A stretch of DNA of 64,000 nucleotides, taken from positions 124,001-188,000 of the forward strand of contig JACJNZ010000039.1 of assembly GCA_014695325.1 (NCBI GenBank), read 5' to 3'. The notes beneath the pieces were generated by a model, which worked only from the letters and a program-made list of their open reading frames with translations, made no database searches and was not told the DNA's origin. Numbering within the stretch: the stretch's first letter is position 1; each line of letters begins with the position of its first letter. The DNA is from Cyanobacteria bacterium FACHB-502. Lineage in GTDB: Bacteria > Cyanobacteriota > Cyanobacteriia > Elainellales > Elainellaceae. Positions 17,717 to 28,495 of this stretch are shown here, piece after piece. The position numbers were made by a program, and so were the translations under genes.

Positions 17717-18697
17717 ATGGGAACTACGCTTACAATCGATTTACCGACCCCCGCAAGTGCGATCGCTCTAGCGGGTACACAGGAAGCCAACCTGAAGTAC
17801 CTGAGTCAGCAAACTGGAGCCTCCCTGGTTTTACGGGGGCAATCAGTTCTGATTACGGGAACTGAAAGTCAGGTCGAACTGTGCCAGAAACTCATTCGAT
17901 CGCTCGAACCCTACTGGAGTCAGGACAAGCCGATCACTGAAGTAGATATCCAGACCGTTCGCCACGCGATTAACACGCACCGCGAAGATGATCTGGAAAT
18001 GCTGCAACGGGACGTTATCGTCCGCACCCGTAAAGGCGAAGAAATCCGGGCGAAAACCTTTCGACAGCGGCAATATATTGAATCAATCCGCAAACACGAC
18101 CTCACCTTCTGCATCGGTCCCGCAGGCACGGGAAAGACCTACCTGGCAGCGATGGTGGCAGTTCAGGCACTTCTGGCAAACCAGTACGAGCGGCTGATTT
18201 TAACTCGTCCCGCCGTGGAAGCAGGGGAAAAGCTTGGATTTCTACCGGGGGATCTTCAGCAAAAGGTGAATCCCTATTTGCGTCCGCTCTACGATGCGCT
18301 GTACGAGATGATCGACCCAGAGAAAATTGCCAACCTGATGGAGCGGGGCGTGATTGAAGTGGCTCCGATCGCCTATATGCGAGGACGCACCCTCAACAAT
18401 GCCTTTGTGATTCTCGACGAGGCGCAAAATACGACTCCGGCACAAATGAAAATGGTGCTGACCCGTATCGGATTTCGATCGCGGATGGTGGTGACAGGCG
18501 ACATTACCCAAACTGATTTGCCGTCCTACCAGGAGTCCGGTTTAGCCGTCGCTCAGCGTATTTTGAAGAACGTAGAGGGAATCGCCTTTTGTGAGCTTTC
18601 AAAGGCAGATGTGGTCAGGCATGCGTTGGTGCAGCGCATTGTGGCAGCTTATGAGGCATTCGAGCAGCCGCCAAAGGGGAAAGAGGATAAGGGGTAG
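17717..18697 (+). CDS. phoH: PhoH-family ATPase
   Basis: A 326-residue cytoplasmic ATPase of the PhoH/YbeZ family, involved in RNA metabolism and ribosome maturation with YbeY. An N-terminal KH-like region occupies roughly residues 1-100. Walker A GPAGTGKT is at 134-141, Walker B is in AFVILDEAQNTTPAQMKM, and the conserved RSRMVVTGDITQTDLP motif follows. Length is normal. It lies 72 bases downstream of khpA in the same direction, so rpsP, khpA and phoH may form a translation-related transcription unit. No ybeY gene is seen. Confidence 0.92.
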   Translation: MGTTLTIDLPTPASAIALAGTQEANLKYLSQQTGASLVLRGQSVLITGTESQVELCQKLIRSLEPYWSQDKPITEVDIQTVRHAINTHREDDLEMLQRDVIVRTRKGEEIRAKTFRQRQYIESIRKHDLTFCIGPAGTGKTYLAAMVAVQALLANQYERLILTRPAVEAGEKLGFLPGDLQQKVNPYLRPLYDALYEMIDPEKIANLMERGVIEVAPIAYMRGRTLNNAFVILDEAQNTTPAQMKMVLTRIGFRSRMVVTGDITQTDLPSYQESGLAVAQRILKNVEGIAFCELSKADVVRHALVQRIVAAYEAFEQPPKGKEDKG

Positions 18698-18753
18698 AGC
18701 GTTCTGCAAAATGCTGCCAGGGAAGCATCGATCGCCCCGATCAAAAGTTCCTC

Positions 18754-19455
18754 TTACGTCAGGTGAGTTGCCCAAGCTTTTACCACCTCCGGGGAACCGT
18801 ACCACAGCCTACCCGAACGGGGGGAATGCAGCACGTTTTCCAGTGTGAGATTATCTGCGCCCGCCAGGTGAGCTGATTCGATCGGAGTAATGCCATCGCC
18901 CCAGCAGTCGCCTTTGCCGCAGGTGAGTTCATAGCTGCTGTAGACAAACCAGTTTGCCCAATCTCGTTTGCCGTAGATTGCCTTACCTGCGACGCAAACA
19001 TACTTCACGCTGGGGTAGAACGCGCCCGGATAGTGTTGCTTGACGAAATCCAGATTACGCTTTGTCCAGCGTTCCTGACTCACATGGGGCGTGCCGAGCG
19101 TGACCAGCGTTGTCACCTGTGGATGTGCCTGCCAGAGACAGGGCTTTCCCTGATCGCCCGGATGTACATCATAGGGAATTTCCCCCAGATAAATCCGGCA
19201 AATCCAGCCGCCTGCTGAATGCCCGACCAGATTAACGCGATCGCTTCCCGTTTCCTGCATCAGGGATTTCACGGTCTGATCGAGCTGAGTCAGAATCGGC
19301 AGCATCGATCGCCCGCCCAGGGTTGGAAACCAATCGCCACGCTTCAGGGGAACCGTCTTAACTGGAATATCAAGCTGTTGCAGGGCTTGCTCCATTTCGC
19401 GATAGGGAACCGCGCCTGCCAAATAGCCAGGAAGAATCACCGTAGGAAGAGACAT
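18754..19455 (-). CDS. Alpha/beta hydrolase, lipase-like
   Basis: A 233-residue alpha/beta hydrolase. The nucleophile elbow is GHSAGG (DRVNLVGHSAGGW), after a TVILPGYLAG oxyanion strand. TLVTLGTPHVSQ and GDGITPIESAHL supply the later structural motifs, the latter typical of the acid region in triacylglycerol-lipase-like and PGAP1-like enzymes. The likely role is ester or lipid hydrolysis; the substrate is unknown. It follows the next hydrolase gene by 16 bases on the same strand, so the two are probably cotranscribed. It converges with phoH. Confidence 0.82.
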   Translation of the reverse strand: MSLPTVILPGYLAGAVPYREMEQALQQLDIPVKTVPLKRGDWFPTLGGRSMLPILTQLDQTVKSLMQETGSDRVNLVGHSAGGWICRIYLGEIPYDVHPGDQGKPCLWQAHPQVTTLVTLGTPHVSQERWTKRNLDFVKQHYPGAFYPSVKYVCVAGKAIYGKRDWANWFVYSSYELTCGKGDCWGDGITPIESAHLAGADNLTLENVLHSPRSGRLWYGSPEVVKAWATHLT

Positions 19456-19471
19456 GAAGATTAAAAATCGC

Positions 19472-20377
19472 TTAGCGAATCGCAGTATTCAGCCAGTTCA
19501 AAATATGGGCATTGACCAGATCGGGGCGTTCGTCGTGGGGGCAGTGTCCAGTGTCAGGAATGGGAATAAACTGAACGTGCTCTTTCTCTTCTGCCAGGTC
19601 TTGATAAAATTTTGCGCTGCTGATCGGCGTCCAGGGATCTTTCTCGCCCCAAAGGATCAGCAGGGGTTGGGTGATTTTGGGTAAGAGCGATTCGGGTTTG
19701 GGGCCGGGTGGGGCAGAAAGGATCGCGGCAAAGACTTTTTGGGCGTTGGGATGACAGGACGGCTCGTGGAGCAGATCGATCAGATCGTCGGTGATGGCAG
19801 TGCGATCGCGATAAACCTGTCTCAACGTACGACGCAGACGGGGCTTTTGCCGAATGATGTTAAACAAAAATGTACCGACAAGCTGAGAGGTCACGAGCTT
19901 ATTAAAGCCTGTCATCATCAATCGCAGGGGCAGCGGCAGTTCTTCAGGACGGTGATTCAGCCCGCCTGCGGCATTCAGCAATACCCCACCTCTGGTAATC
20001 TCCGGATAATCCGCCAGCACCATTAGGCACAGCAGCGCGCCGATCGAATTTCCCACAAACACGGCGGGTTCTTGAATATGCGTTTCCCAGAATTCCTTTA
20101 AAAGCCGCTGCCACAGTTCCAGCTCGTAGGTTAGCTCGATCGGCTTATCCGATCGTCCAAAGCCCAGCAGATCCAGCGCGAACACTTTATAGCCGCCCGC
20201 AGCCAGAACAGGAATATTTTTGCGCCAGTGCCCGATCGATGCGCCGAAGCCATGCACTAGCACCAGCGGCACTCCCTCACCCTGAACGGTGTAGCAGATA
20301 TTGTGTCCCTGCCAACTCCAGGTGGAGAATTCGATCGGCAGGGGGGCAGAGGCAGAAACAGGAATTTGAGTCGTCAC
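19472..20377 (-). CDS. Alpha/beta hydrolase with GNSIG nucleophile elbow
   Basis: A 301-residue alpha/beta hydrolase fold enzyme. The oxyanion strand is LVLVHGFGASIGHWRKN, followed by FALDLLGFGRSDKP. The nucleophile elbow is GNSIGA, a variant of Gly-x-Ser-x-Gly that is frequent in plant and cyanobacterial chloroplast-type hydrolases (the pheophytinase/dephytylase neighbourhood), and the catalytic His lies in PDTGHCPHDERPD. ILWGEKDPWTP carries the acid. A function in pigment or lipid turnover is possible, but only the fold is secure. It is the first gene of a probable two-gene unit. Confidence 0.82.
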   Translation of the reverse strand: MTTQIPVSASAPLPIEFSTWSWQGHNICYTVQGEGVPLVLVHGFGASIGHWRKNIPVLAAGGYKVFALDLLGFGRSDKPIELTYELELWQRLLKEFWETHIQEPAVFVGNSIGALLCLMVLADYPEITRGGVLLNAAGGLNHRPEELPLPLRLMMTGFNKLVTSQLVGTFLFNIIRQKPRLRRTLRQVYRDRTAITDDLIDLLHEPSCHPNAQKVFAAILSAPPGPKPESLLPKITQPLLILWGEKDPWTPISSAKFYQDLAEEKEHVQFIPIPDTGHCPHDERPDLVNAHILNWLNTAIR

Positions 20378-20545
20378 AGTACTTTTATTGATATTTCTTA
20401 ACTTCTTTTCATGATACCAATTCGGACTTCAGAGTTCGTCTGCAATTCTGAATGACCATTATCGACACGAGCTAACCGGAAATCGGTACACTGAGAAACG
20501 GTGAACAGGAGAAAGGATGCAGTTCTCCGCCAGGGGATTGCCCTG

Positions 20546-20590
20546 TCAAACTATCCTGACCCAAACTATCCTGACCCAGCCTATCCCGCC
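20546..20590. repeat. 15-nt tandem repeat upstream of the ferredoxin gene
   Basis: Three imperfect 15-base units: tcaaactatcctgac, ccaaactatcctgac and ccagcctatcccgcc. They end about 18 bases before the ferredoxin ATG at 20608, so they occupy the place of its leader. Confidence 0.65.
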
Positions 20591-20607
20591 GATCTTAAGA
20601 GAACGCT

Positions 20608-20835
20608 ATGCCGCATACGATCGTAACCAACATCTGTGAAGGGGTCGCTGACTGTGTGGATGCCTGCCCGGTCGCTTGTATCCACGACGGTCCCGGTAAA
20701 AACACGAAAGGAACCGACTGGTACTGGATTGACTTTTCGACCTGTATTGACTGCGGAATTTGTCTGCAAGTCTGTCCTGTGGAAGGGGCGATCGTCCCAG
20801 AAGAACGTCCTGATCTTCAGTCCACCCCAAAATGA
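20608..20835 (+). CDS. Small two-cluster bacterial-type ferredoxin
   Basis: A 75-residue ferredoxin with eight cysteines: C10, C16, C20, C24 and C46, C49, C52, C56. The second set has the normal CxxCxxCxxxCP spacing of a [4Fe-4S] cluster. The first set lacks one cysteine of the classical motif and has five residues between C10 and C16, like [3Fe-4S] or modified clusters of seven-iron ferredoxins. It would carry electrons in the cytoplasm. A LivF-type ATPase gene starts 55 bases downstream in the same direction, but a functional link is unlikely. Confidence 0.9.
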   Translation: MPHTIVTNICEGVADCVDACPVACIHDGPGKNTKGTDWYWIDFSTCIDCGICLQVCPVEGAIVPEERPDLQSTPK

Positions 20836-20890
20836 TTCGCTATGATTCGCTAAAGACTATGCAATAGCCCTTTTGTCTGGCTTTCCTGCT

Positions 20891-21634
20891 ATGCCTCAGA
20901 CTGCTCCCCTGCTGCCCGTCCCCCTGTTACAAGTTGAAGACGTTCACGCCGGATACATCAAAGACCTGGACATCCTGCAAGGGGTAAATTTTCGCGTTGA
21001 TCCGGGAGAATTGGTGGTTGTAATTGGTCCGAATGGAGCCGGAAAATCAACCCTGGCGAAAACAATCTTCGGCTTGCTGACCCCGCACAAAGGCAAGATT
21101 CTGTTTCAAGGGCAGAATATTGTCGGCCTGAAGTCGAATCAGATTGTGCAGCGGGGAATGTGCTATGTACCGCAAATTGCGAATGTGTTTCCGTCGCTCA
21201 CAGTGGAAGAAAACCTGGAAATGGGCGCGTTCGTGCGGCGCGGCTCCTTGAAGGAACTCAAAGATCAGATTTTTGCCCTGTTCCCGCGACTGGTGGAGCG
21301 CAGAAAACAGCGTGCCGGAACCCTATCGGGCGGCGAACGGCAGCAGTTAGCCATGGGACGGGCACTGATGCTGCAACCCAGTTTGCTGATCCTCGACGAA
21401 CCCTCCGCCGCTCTGTCACCCCAGCTTGTTAACAGCGTGTTTGAAATTATTCAGCAAATCAACCGCTCAGGCACGTCCATTATGCTGGTGGAGCAAAACG
21501 CTCGTAAAGCTTTAGCAATGGCAGATCGCGGCTATGTCCTGGAAACGGGACGCGATCGATTTGAAGGACGAGGACAGGATTTGCTCAACGATCCAAAAGT
21601 GGGTGAGCTTTATCTGGGTGCGGGAAAACACTAA
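20891..21634 (+). CDS. ABC transporter ATP-binding protein, LivF type
   Basis: An ABC ATPase of about 247 residues. Walker A GPNGAGKST is at 46-54, the signature is LSGGERQQLAMGRAL, Walker B is LLILDEPSAALSP and the H-loop region is reduced to VEQNARKAL, a pattern typical of LivF/UrtE proteins of branched-chain amino acid or urea importers. The ATG at 20891 is preferred to a TTG six codons upstream because the protein then starts at the normal place. None of the permease, LivG or binding-protein genes is adjacent, so the rest of the transporter lies elsewhere. Confidence 0.88.
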   Translation: MPQTAPLLPVPLLQVEDVHAGYIKDLDILQGVNFRVDPGELVVVIGPNGAGKSTLAKTIFGLLTPHKGKILFQGQNIVGLKSNQIVQRGMCYVPQIANVFPSLTVEENLEMGAFVRRGSLKELKDQIFALFPRLVERRKQRAGTLSGGERQQLAMGRALMLQPSLLILDEPSAALSPQLVNSVFEIIQQINRSGTSIMLVEQNARKALAMADRGYVLETGRDRFEGRGQDLLNDPKVGELYLGAGKH

Positions 21635-21659
21635 TGCACTCCTGATCATCAGCGGATCG

Positions 21660-22511
21660 CTAAGTCGATCGCTTGCGGGGCTTCATGTTTTCCAAAGACT
21701 CGATCGCAGCTTGCTCCAGGAGCTGATGAAGATCTGAAGCATTGACCGGAGGCGCAATCGAACTATCACTGCGAGGGTTATCCGTCCAGCCGCATTTGAT
21801 ACATACGCTCCGCCCAGAAGATTTAAACGGCATTAACCGATGCTCCCCCACTGAGCAGGAATCAACGGGTTGCAGCGTAGAGGGAATCGAGGCAGGCGGA
21901 TGATTGTTTTGCTGAACCTGCATCCAGAGCGAAGCGATCGCTGATCCGGGATTGCCGTCTTTGTCTTGCTCCTGCGGTTTGTCAGCATCCAAAGGAACTC
22001 CAGCCGGTCGCGGCTCTGGCACAGATGCAGGGTTTTGAATTGCCGGAGCGGTTGGGGGAGCAGATGCCTGCGGAGCGGGAGTCGCTCGATCGTTCCCAGG
22101 ACAAGGCGAAGCCGTTTTTCCGGTAAAGTCATTGACGTTTTTCTCGATCGCCTCAACTCGTGGCAGCAGGGCTTCGAGCAGACTGAGGCGATGTTTAAGC
22201 TGTTCTACTTCTTGCCGCAGCGAGGCATCCACAGGTGAACTCTGGCTGACCTTTGCCTCTGGCGGCTGTTCTAATGGCTGCCGGACGCTGACTGCCTGTT
22301 GCAGCAGTGCCAGGATTTGCTGACCGATCGGCTGCTGCGAAGACTGCTGAATTGCTGAGGCGATCTCTGCTGGTAAAGTGAGCGTTATCTGCACATCGGA
22401 GAGAGCTTCAGCTGAACTTCCTGCCGAATTGCCAGTCAGCGAATTCAAACCAGATGGATTTTTAGAGCTGGCTTGAGCACTGGGTGGGCGTACATCCGAT
22501 GAGTCAGTCAT
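21660..22511 (-). CDS. Unrecognised Pro/Ser/Ala-rich protein with coiled coil and C-terminal Cys motif
   Basis: A 283-residue protein not recognised as a known family. The N-terminal 90 residues are Ser/Ala/Gln-rich and include a helical segment (VQITLTLPAEIASAIQQSSQ). A predicted coiled coil follows (LRQEVEQLKHRLSLLEALLP), then a Pro/Ala-rich linker of about 80 residues. Near the C-terminus, C-x4-H and then CIKCGW suggest a small zinc-binding knuckle (SCSVGEHR, SVCIKCGWTD). The composition suggests a scaffold or nucleic-acid-related protein, without stronger support. It converges with the LivF-like gene; ATG start at 22511. Confidence 0.6.
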   Translation of the reverse strand: MTDSSDVRPPSAQASSKNPSGLNSLTGNSAGSSAEALSDVQITLTLPAEIASAIQQSSQQPIGQQILALLQQAVSVRQPLEQPPEAKVSQSSPVDASLRQEVEQLKHRLSLLEALLPRVEAIEKNVNDFTGKTASPCPGNDRATPAPQASAPPTAPAIQNPASVPEPRPAGVPLDADKPQEQDKDGNPGSAIASLWMQVQQNNHPPASIPSTLQPVDSCSVGEHRLMPFKSSGRSVCIKCGWTDNPRSDSSIAPPVNASDLHQLLEQAAIESLENMKPRKRST

Positions 22512-23094
22512 AAATTCAGCGCAGCGGGGATGAAATATTGTTATAGACGACCAGCATCATCGCTAGTCGAAATGCAGCCCCTAATCGAGGCAAACCAGAT
22601 CGAGGTAAACCAGATTAAGTCAGACCATACGAAGCAGGTTCTCGTAGGGCGATCGTGCAATCAATCGTTTAATTGTCTGATCCTGGTGCGAGTCGTGCCG
22701 TTTTCACGGGAATAACTTCAGTTTGCCCCAAGCGATACCTGTTCTATCTTAATGCGTGATTAATTCGCCGATCGGATACTAGAGACCATTAGAACGACGA
22801 TAGTAGAACGCTGAACGCCTACCTTTGGCGGTTAGAAAGGAAAGCAGAAGGGGCGACATCGCTCTTTATGATGTTCTCTTTAAACTCTTTCTCAAGCGGA
22901 CTTAACAGCAAGCCCAGAAGGTTTTTTCTAAAGAAATTTAAGAGATCGGCTTAATTCCCCCGATTCTGATAGTTCAGTTGTACGAAAGTCCGATAAAATG
23001 CGGTCAGCGAAATCGCGAATGGTTCAAGAAACGAGTTAGAGAAACAGCAGTCTCTTATCAGTGAGAGGAACGGGTGATGCGATTGGAGAAAACA
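22512..23094. other. Gene-free spacer with 15-nt repeats
   Basis: Divergent spacer of about 580 bases. At 22584-22628 there are three 15-base units: atcgaggcaaaccag, atcgaggtaaaccag and attaagtcagaccat. A 61-codon ORF across them is considered an accident of the repeats. Nothing else recognisable, apart from several AT-rich stretches that could hold promoters. Confidence 0.5.
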
Positions 23095-23700
23095 ATGCGC
23101 CTTGGAAAAGTGGTCAAGTCAAACTCTCACTGCGACTATGTCGTGCAGCTAGACGATCGCCACGAGGTCAGCTATCCTCCGCTGCCCGACGACTACGGCT
23201 TTGGCTGTTTTGTCAAACTGGAAGAGCCAGACGAGCGACACTGGGCAGTGGGCTTGGTGTATAACTCCCAGCTCTTTAACCCGATGTTTCTTAGCAATGG
23301 TCCGCGCTTGTCGAGCGAACCTGACCCGATGTTTACGCCCGATTTAGTCGCAGATACTCGGACGCTGCTGGGAGTAGTGCTGGTGGGGACGCTGACTGAA
23401 AGCGATCGATCGCGCTATGGCTGTCACGGCATTCCCAAGGTGATTGTGCCGATCAACACGCCTGCGTTTGTGATGACCGAGCAGGAGATTTACCACTTCC
23501 ACTGCAACGAAAATGGCAATTCTCAGTTTTGTTACTACAGTCATCTGCTGCGCTGTGGCGGCACGTTTGCTGCTCAGCTCACTCAGCAGGTCTTAAAGGA
23601 ACTCGCAGACTGTGGGCTGTTTGAAGGCGCGGAAAGACGGGCACTAGAGATTCTATGCAAGGAGCTTTCCTGGAAAAATACGATGGCAGCGATGCGCTAG
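23095..23700 (+). CDS. Cyanobacterial conserved HAS-barrel-type protein
   Basis: A protein of about 202 residues resembling the cyanobacterial family annotated as HAS-barrel domain proteins, whose barrel is otherwise found at the N-terminus of HerA-type and F-type ATPases. The N-terminal barrel is seen as MRLGKVVKSNSHCDYVVQ, then YGFGCFVKLEEP and WAVGLVYNSQL. The rest (MTEQEIYHFHCNE, FCYYSHLLRCGG) is conserved-looking but of unknown role. Start uncertain: the ATG at 23095 has GGAG six bases upstream, while the ATG at 23077 has AGGA seven bases upstream. It is convergent with uvrB, 3 bases away. Confidence 0.7.
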   Translation: MRLGKVVKSNSHCDYVVQLDDRHEVSYPPLPDDYGFGCFVKLEEPDERHWAVGLVYNSQLFNPMFLSNGPRLSSEPDPMFTPDLVADTRTLLGVVLVGTLTESDRSRYGCHGIPKVIVPINTPAFVMTEQEIYHFHCNENGNSQFCYYSHLLRCGGTFAAQLTQQVLKELADCGLFEGAERRALEILCKELSWKNTMAAMR

Positions 23701-23703
23701 AAG

Positions 23704-25776
<2,073 letters not shown>

Positions 25777-25927
25777 GGGGGTGCGCGTCCTGCGAATGCC
25801 TCATCCTCTATGATGACGAAATCTGCGGATTTTGTTGGCATTCTAGAAGACAGGTTGCCCGAACGCAGGCGATCGGATAAGCGAATTCCCCTGGGGGAAT
25901 CAGTTTGCGGGAACTTGCTGTCTCATT

Positions 25928-26015
25928 AACTTCAAGGCATTGAACCTCGGGGCATTGAACCTCAGGGTATAAATCTCAGGATATGAATCCCAAGGTAGTA
26001 AACCTCAAGGCATTT
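25928..26015. repeat. Six-unit 15-nt degenerate tandem repeat
   Basis: Units read aacttcaaggcattg, aacctcggggcattg, aacctcagggtataa, atctcaggatatg, aatcccaaggtagta and aacctcaaggcattt. The last unit overlaps the stop codon of the leftward M48 protease gene (26005-26007). It is the clearest member of the locus-specific spacer repeats seen throughout the window. Confidence 0.75.
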
Positions 26016-26832
26016 TGAGACTTTCAGCCACGGGCGATCGATCTCCAACCGTCCAACCATTCTGCTGAATCAGTTTTTCTAATCGCTGCACTCGCTTGCC
26101 GGGATTAGGGTGGGTGGTGAGAAAATCGATCGGTAGATCTTTCTTCTCGCTTAAACGGGCAAAAAAATCAGTTGCTCCGGCAACCTGTCCGTAGATTTTT
26201 TGCAGAAGCGTAACACCCATTTCATCAGCCTTGTATTCCTGGTTTTGGGAAAACCGAGAATTGCCGATCGTCTGAGCAGCAGAAAGGGCGATCGACTGAA
26301 TGCCGCTGATATCCCCAAACAGACTAGAGATGGTAATCTGCATCAATAATCCGCGTCCGAGCTGGCGGAGGTGATCGCGATGGGCAAAGTGTCCCAGTTC
26401 ATGCCCCAAAACCATCATCAGCTCATTCTCTGATTCTGCCTGCTCGATTAATCCTCGATATAAAATAATTCGATCGCCCGGTATCGCCAGTGCGTTCACC
26501 GTTTCATCTGGAACATACAGCACTTTGTAATCTCGCTGTTGTTGCTCGGCAGACAAATGCGGTTTCAGGCGATCGAGCAATTGATTCAGGGTGTCTTGAG
26601 CTGAGGAAGGGGCTGCCTGTTGTTCAAATGCGGGGACGATCAGTGCTCCAAGCTGGCGTTCAACCCCCGGAGGAATCCAGCCAATCAGAACGCCGACCAT
26701 CAGATCAACAGACAGAAATAGGGCGATCGTCAGCCCCACAAAAAAACTGAGCAACAGCACGATCTGCCGATTTTTGGGCGGAGGCGAAGCTTCGCTATAG
26801 TCCGCCATGCCGGGAGGAAGTTCGATCGACAT
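26005..26832 (-). CDS. M48-family membrane-linked zinc metalloprotease
   Basis: A 275-residue M48 peptidase. One N-terminal membrane helix (about 24-52) is followed by a catalytic domain with the zinc motif H144-E-L-G-H148 and the third ligand Glu in QEYKADEMG. The segment TTHPNPGKRVQRL near the end is the usual conserved M48 motif. It probably acts in quality control of membrane or periplasmic proteins, like HtpX, Oma1 or BepA relatives. It is the last gene of a leftward run, 26 bases after three AIM24 genes. Its 3' end lies within a tandem repeat. Confidence 0.9.
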   Translation of the reverse strand: MSIELPPGMADYSEASPPPKNRQIVLLLSFFVGLTIALFLSVDLMVGVLIGWIPPGVERQLGALIVPAFEQQAAPSSAQDTLNQLLDRLKPHLSAEQQQRDYKVLYVPDETVNALAIPGDRIILYRGLIEQAESENELMMVLGHELGHFAHRDHLRQLGRGLLMQITISSLFGDISGIQSIALSAAQTIGNSRFSQNQEYKADEMGVTLLQKIYGQVAGATDFFARLSEKKDLPIDFLTTHPNPGKRVQRLEKLIQQNGWTVGDRSPVAESLKMP

Positions 26833-26858
26833 ACGGTAGTTCTCGCAGTTCTTGCGGG

Positions 26859-27575
26859 CTAGTTACGGGTGGGTCGAAATGCCTGGAAAAAGTTAATCAG
26901 CGGATAAAGCTGCCGCGACTGAATCCACAGTTTGCCTGTGCCTTTAAACCGACAAACCAAGCCCTCGCCGCCTAAAAAGCCCGTCCGCAAACCCTTAAAC
27001 GATAAGCCGCTCAGCAGTTCGACTTGGTATTGCAACGTCTCTTCAAACGCCACGATATAGCCCGTATCGACCACATATTCCTCCGAAACCGGAATTTCCA
27101 GGATTCCTCCGTATGAGCTAAACCAGAAATCCCCCGTACCCGATGCCCGCAGCAAAAACAGCGACTCGCCGCTAAAAAAGCCTTTAGCTCCCTGAAATTT
27201 GGTGTCGATCTGGATGCTGGGGCTGGCAGCAACAAACCCGGAAGACTGCACCATCAGGCTTTTGCTTCCGTCTAGTCGGTAATACTGGATATCGCCGGGA
27301 ACTCGTGGGGAAATCATCAGCTCGCCAGGGTTGTTTGCCGCTGTAAACTCGCTGACAAACAAAGACTCGCCGCTCAACACCCGCCCGATGCCCTTCATCA
27401 AGCCGCCCTTGGCTTTGGATTTCATCTGGATGCTGCTGTCCATTGCTGCCATTGCGCCCGATTCTACCAGAACGGTTTGATTGGCTCTTAGCTTGATCGA
27501 GAGCGAGGCGTAGGCAGGCGCGTGTTCGATCTGATAGGCAAATTCAGAGTTTGTGGTGTTTTTAGTGTTTGTCAT
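26859..27575 (-). CDS. AIM24/TIGR00266 family protein, paralogue 1
   Basis: A 238-residue beta-rich AIM24-domain protein. Typical segments are VLVESGAMAAMDSSIQMK, GRVLSGESLFVSEF, PGELMISPRVPGDIQYY and GEGLVCRFKGTGKLWIQSR, closing with a basic C-terminus. AIM24-family proteins form trefoil-like beta folds; in yeast mitochondria the homologue supports inner-membrane organisation, while the bacterial role is poorly known. It is the third of three tandem paralogues on this strand, 50 bases after the second, and directly upstream of an M48 protease gene. Confidence 0.9.
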   Translation of the reverse strand: MTNTKNTTNSEFAYQIEHAPAYASLSIKLRANQTVLVESGAMAAMDSSIQMKSKAKGGLMKGIGRVLSGESLFVSEFTAANNPGELMISPRVPGDIQYYRLDGSKSLMVQSSGFVAASPSIQIDTKFQGAKGFFSGESLFLLRASGTGDFWFSSYGGILEIPVSEEYVVDTGYIVAFEETLQYQVELLSGLSFKGLRTGFLGGEGLVCRFKGTGKLWIQSRQLYPLINFFQAFRPTRN

Positions 27576-27625
27576 TTTGAGTTTCCTGAAGAGAGGGGAG
27601 GGGCGATCGTTGTTAATTTCATGTC

Positions 27626-28303
27626 TTAGCGAGGCGGAAGCTGGCTGCCAATCAATTGACCAAACGTGCGGGGATTGTGGGTCTGGCAGTACAGTTTGCC
27701 TTTGCCCTTAAATCGACAAACAAACCCCTCCCCGCCCATAAGTGCGCCCAGCCAACTAGAACCCGGTTTCGTAATCGAAAAGCTGAGGGTTTTCTCAAAG
27801 GCAACAATGTTTCCGGTATCTACAATGTATTCACCGTCTACGTCTACTTCGTAGATGCTGCCAAAGGAGTTCAGCAACACTAAACCCGTGCCGCTCGCGG
27901 TGAGCCAGAAGATCGCTTCACCAGAAAAAATAGACTTAAATCCTTGAAATCCCAAATCAACGCTGACATTGCCCGTGGACGCCAAATAGCTGGTGGATTG
28001 AATCACGAGATCCGTTCCGCTCAGCGTGTATGCCACAATATCGCCCATCATTTTTGGGGCGAGATAAATTTCGCCAGGAGTGTTACCAGAGCGAAACACA
28101 CTTAAAAACAGCGATTCGCCTGTGACGATGCGCTTGAGTCCTCCCAATACGCCGCCGCCCTTGCCCTTTCGCAGCGTGGTATTCACATCAAGGCTGGCAC
28201 TCATGGCAACCATCGCACCGGCTTCGGCAATGATTTCTTCTCTGGGAGCCATGTTGATTTTGGCGATCGCACTATCGGGTCGGTGGAGGATATCGAGTTT
28301 CAT
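27626..28303 (-). CDS. AIM24/TIGR00266 family protein, paralogue 2
   Basis: An AIM24 protein of about 225 residues. The start is placed at the ATG at 28303 (MKLDILHRPDSAIAKI), because the 45 codons further upstream are Pro/Ser-rich and unlike the family. Core segments: EIIAEAGAMVAMSASLDV, KRIVTGESLFLSVFRSG, PGEIYLAPKMMGDIVAY and GEGFVCRFKGKGKLYCQTH. It is the middle member of the tandem triplet and clearly diverged from the others, so the triplication is not recent. Confidence 0.9.
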   Translation of the reverse strand: MKLDILHRPDSAIAKINMAPREEIIAEAGAMVAMSASLDVNTTLRKGKGGGVLGGLKRIVTGESLFLSVFRSGNTPGEIYLAPKMMGDIVAYTLSGTDLVIQSTSYLASTGNVSVDLGFQGFKSIFSGEAIFWLTASGTGLVLLNSFGSIYEVDVDGEYIVDTGNIVAFEKTLSFSITKPGSSWLGALMGGEGFVCRFKGKGKLYCQTHNPRTFGQLIGSQLPPR

Positions 28304-28495
28304 GGTTGAAAAGTTCCGTGAAGGGGTGAAGGGGTACAGGGGTAGATGAGCGGATGGGGGATGGGGGATGAGGGAGTGAGGGGCAACTGTTGCGATCATT
28401 GGGGGGAAGAACCGTTGGAGAGAAGCACTGCAAAGCAACTACAGCTCAAGCGTTGTATTCATCGCCCAATTTCTTTCTCTTACCCATCCACCCTT

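Noticed and set aside
22530-22715. 61-codon ORF with repeated Asn-Gln-Ile residues
   Set aside because: The repetition comes from the 15-base DNA repeat at 22584-22628; no start signal.
22978-22999. TTGTAC and TAAAAT as a promoter for the HAS-barrel gene
   Set aside because: The spacing is only 10 bases, too short for a sigma70-type promoter.
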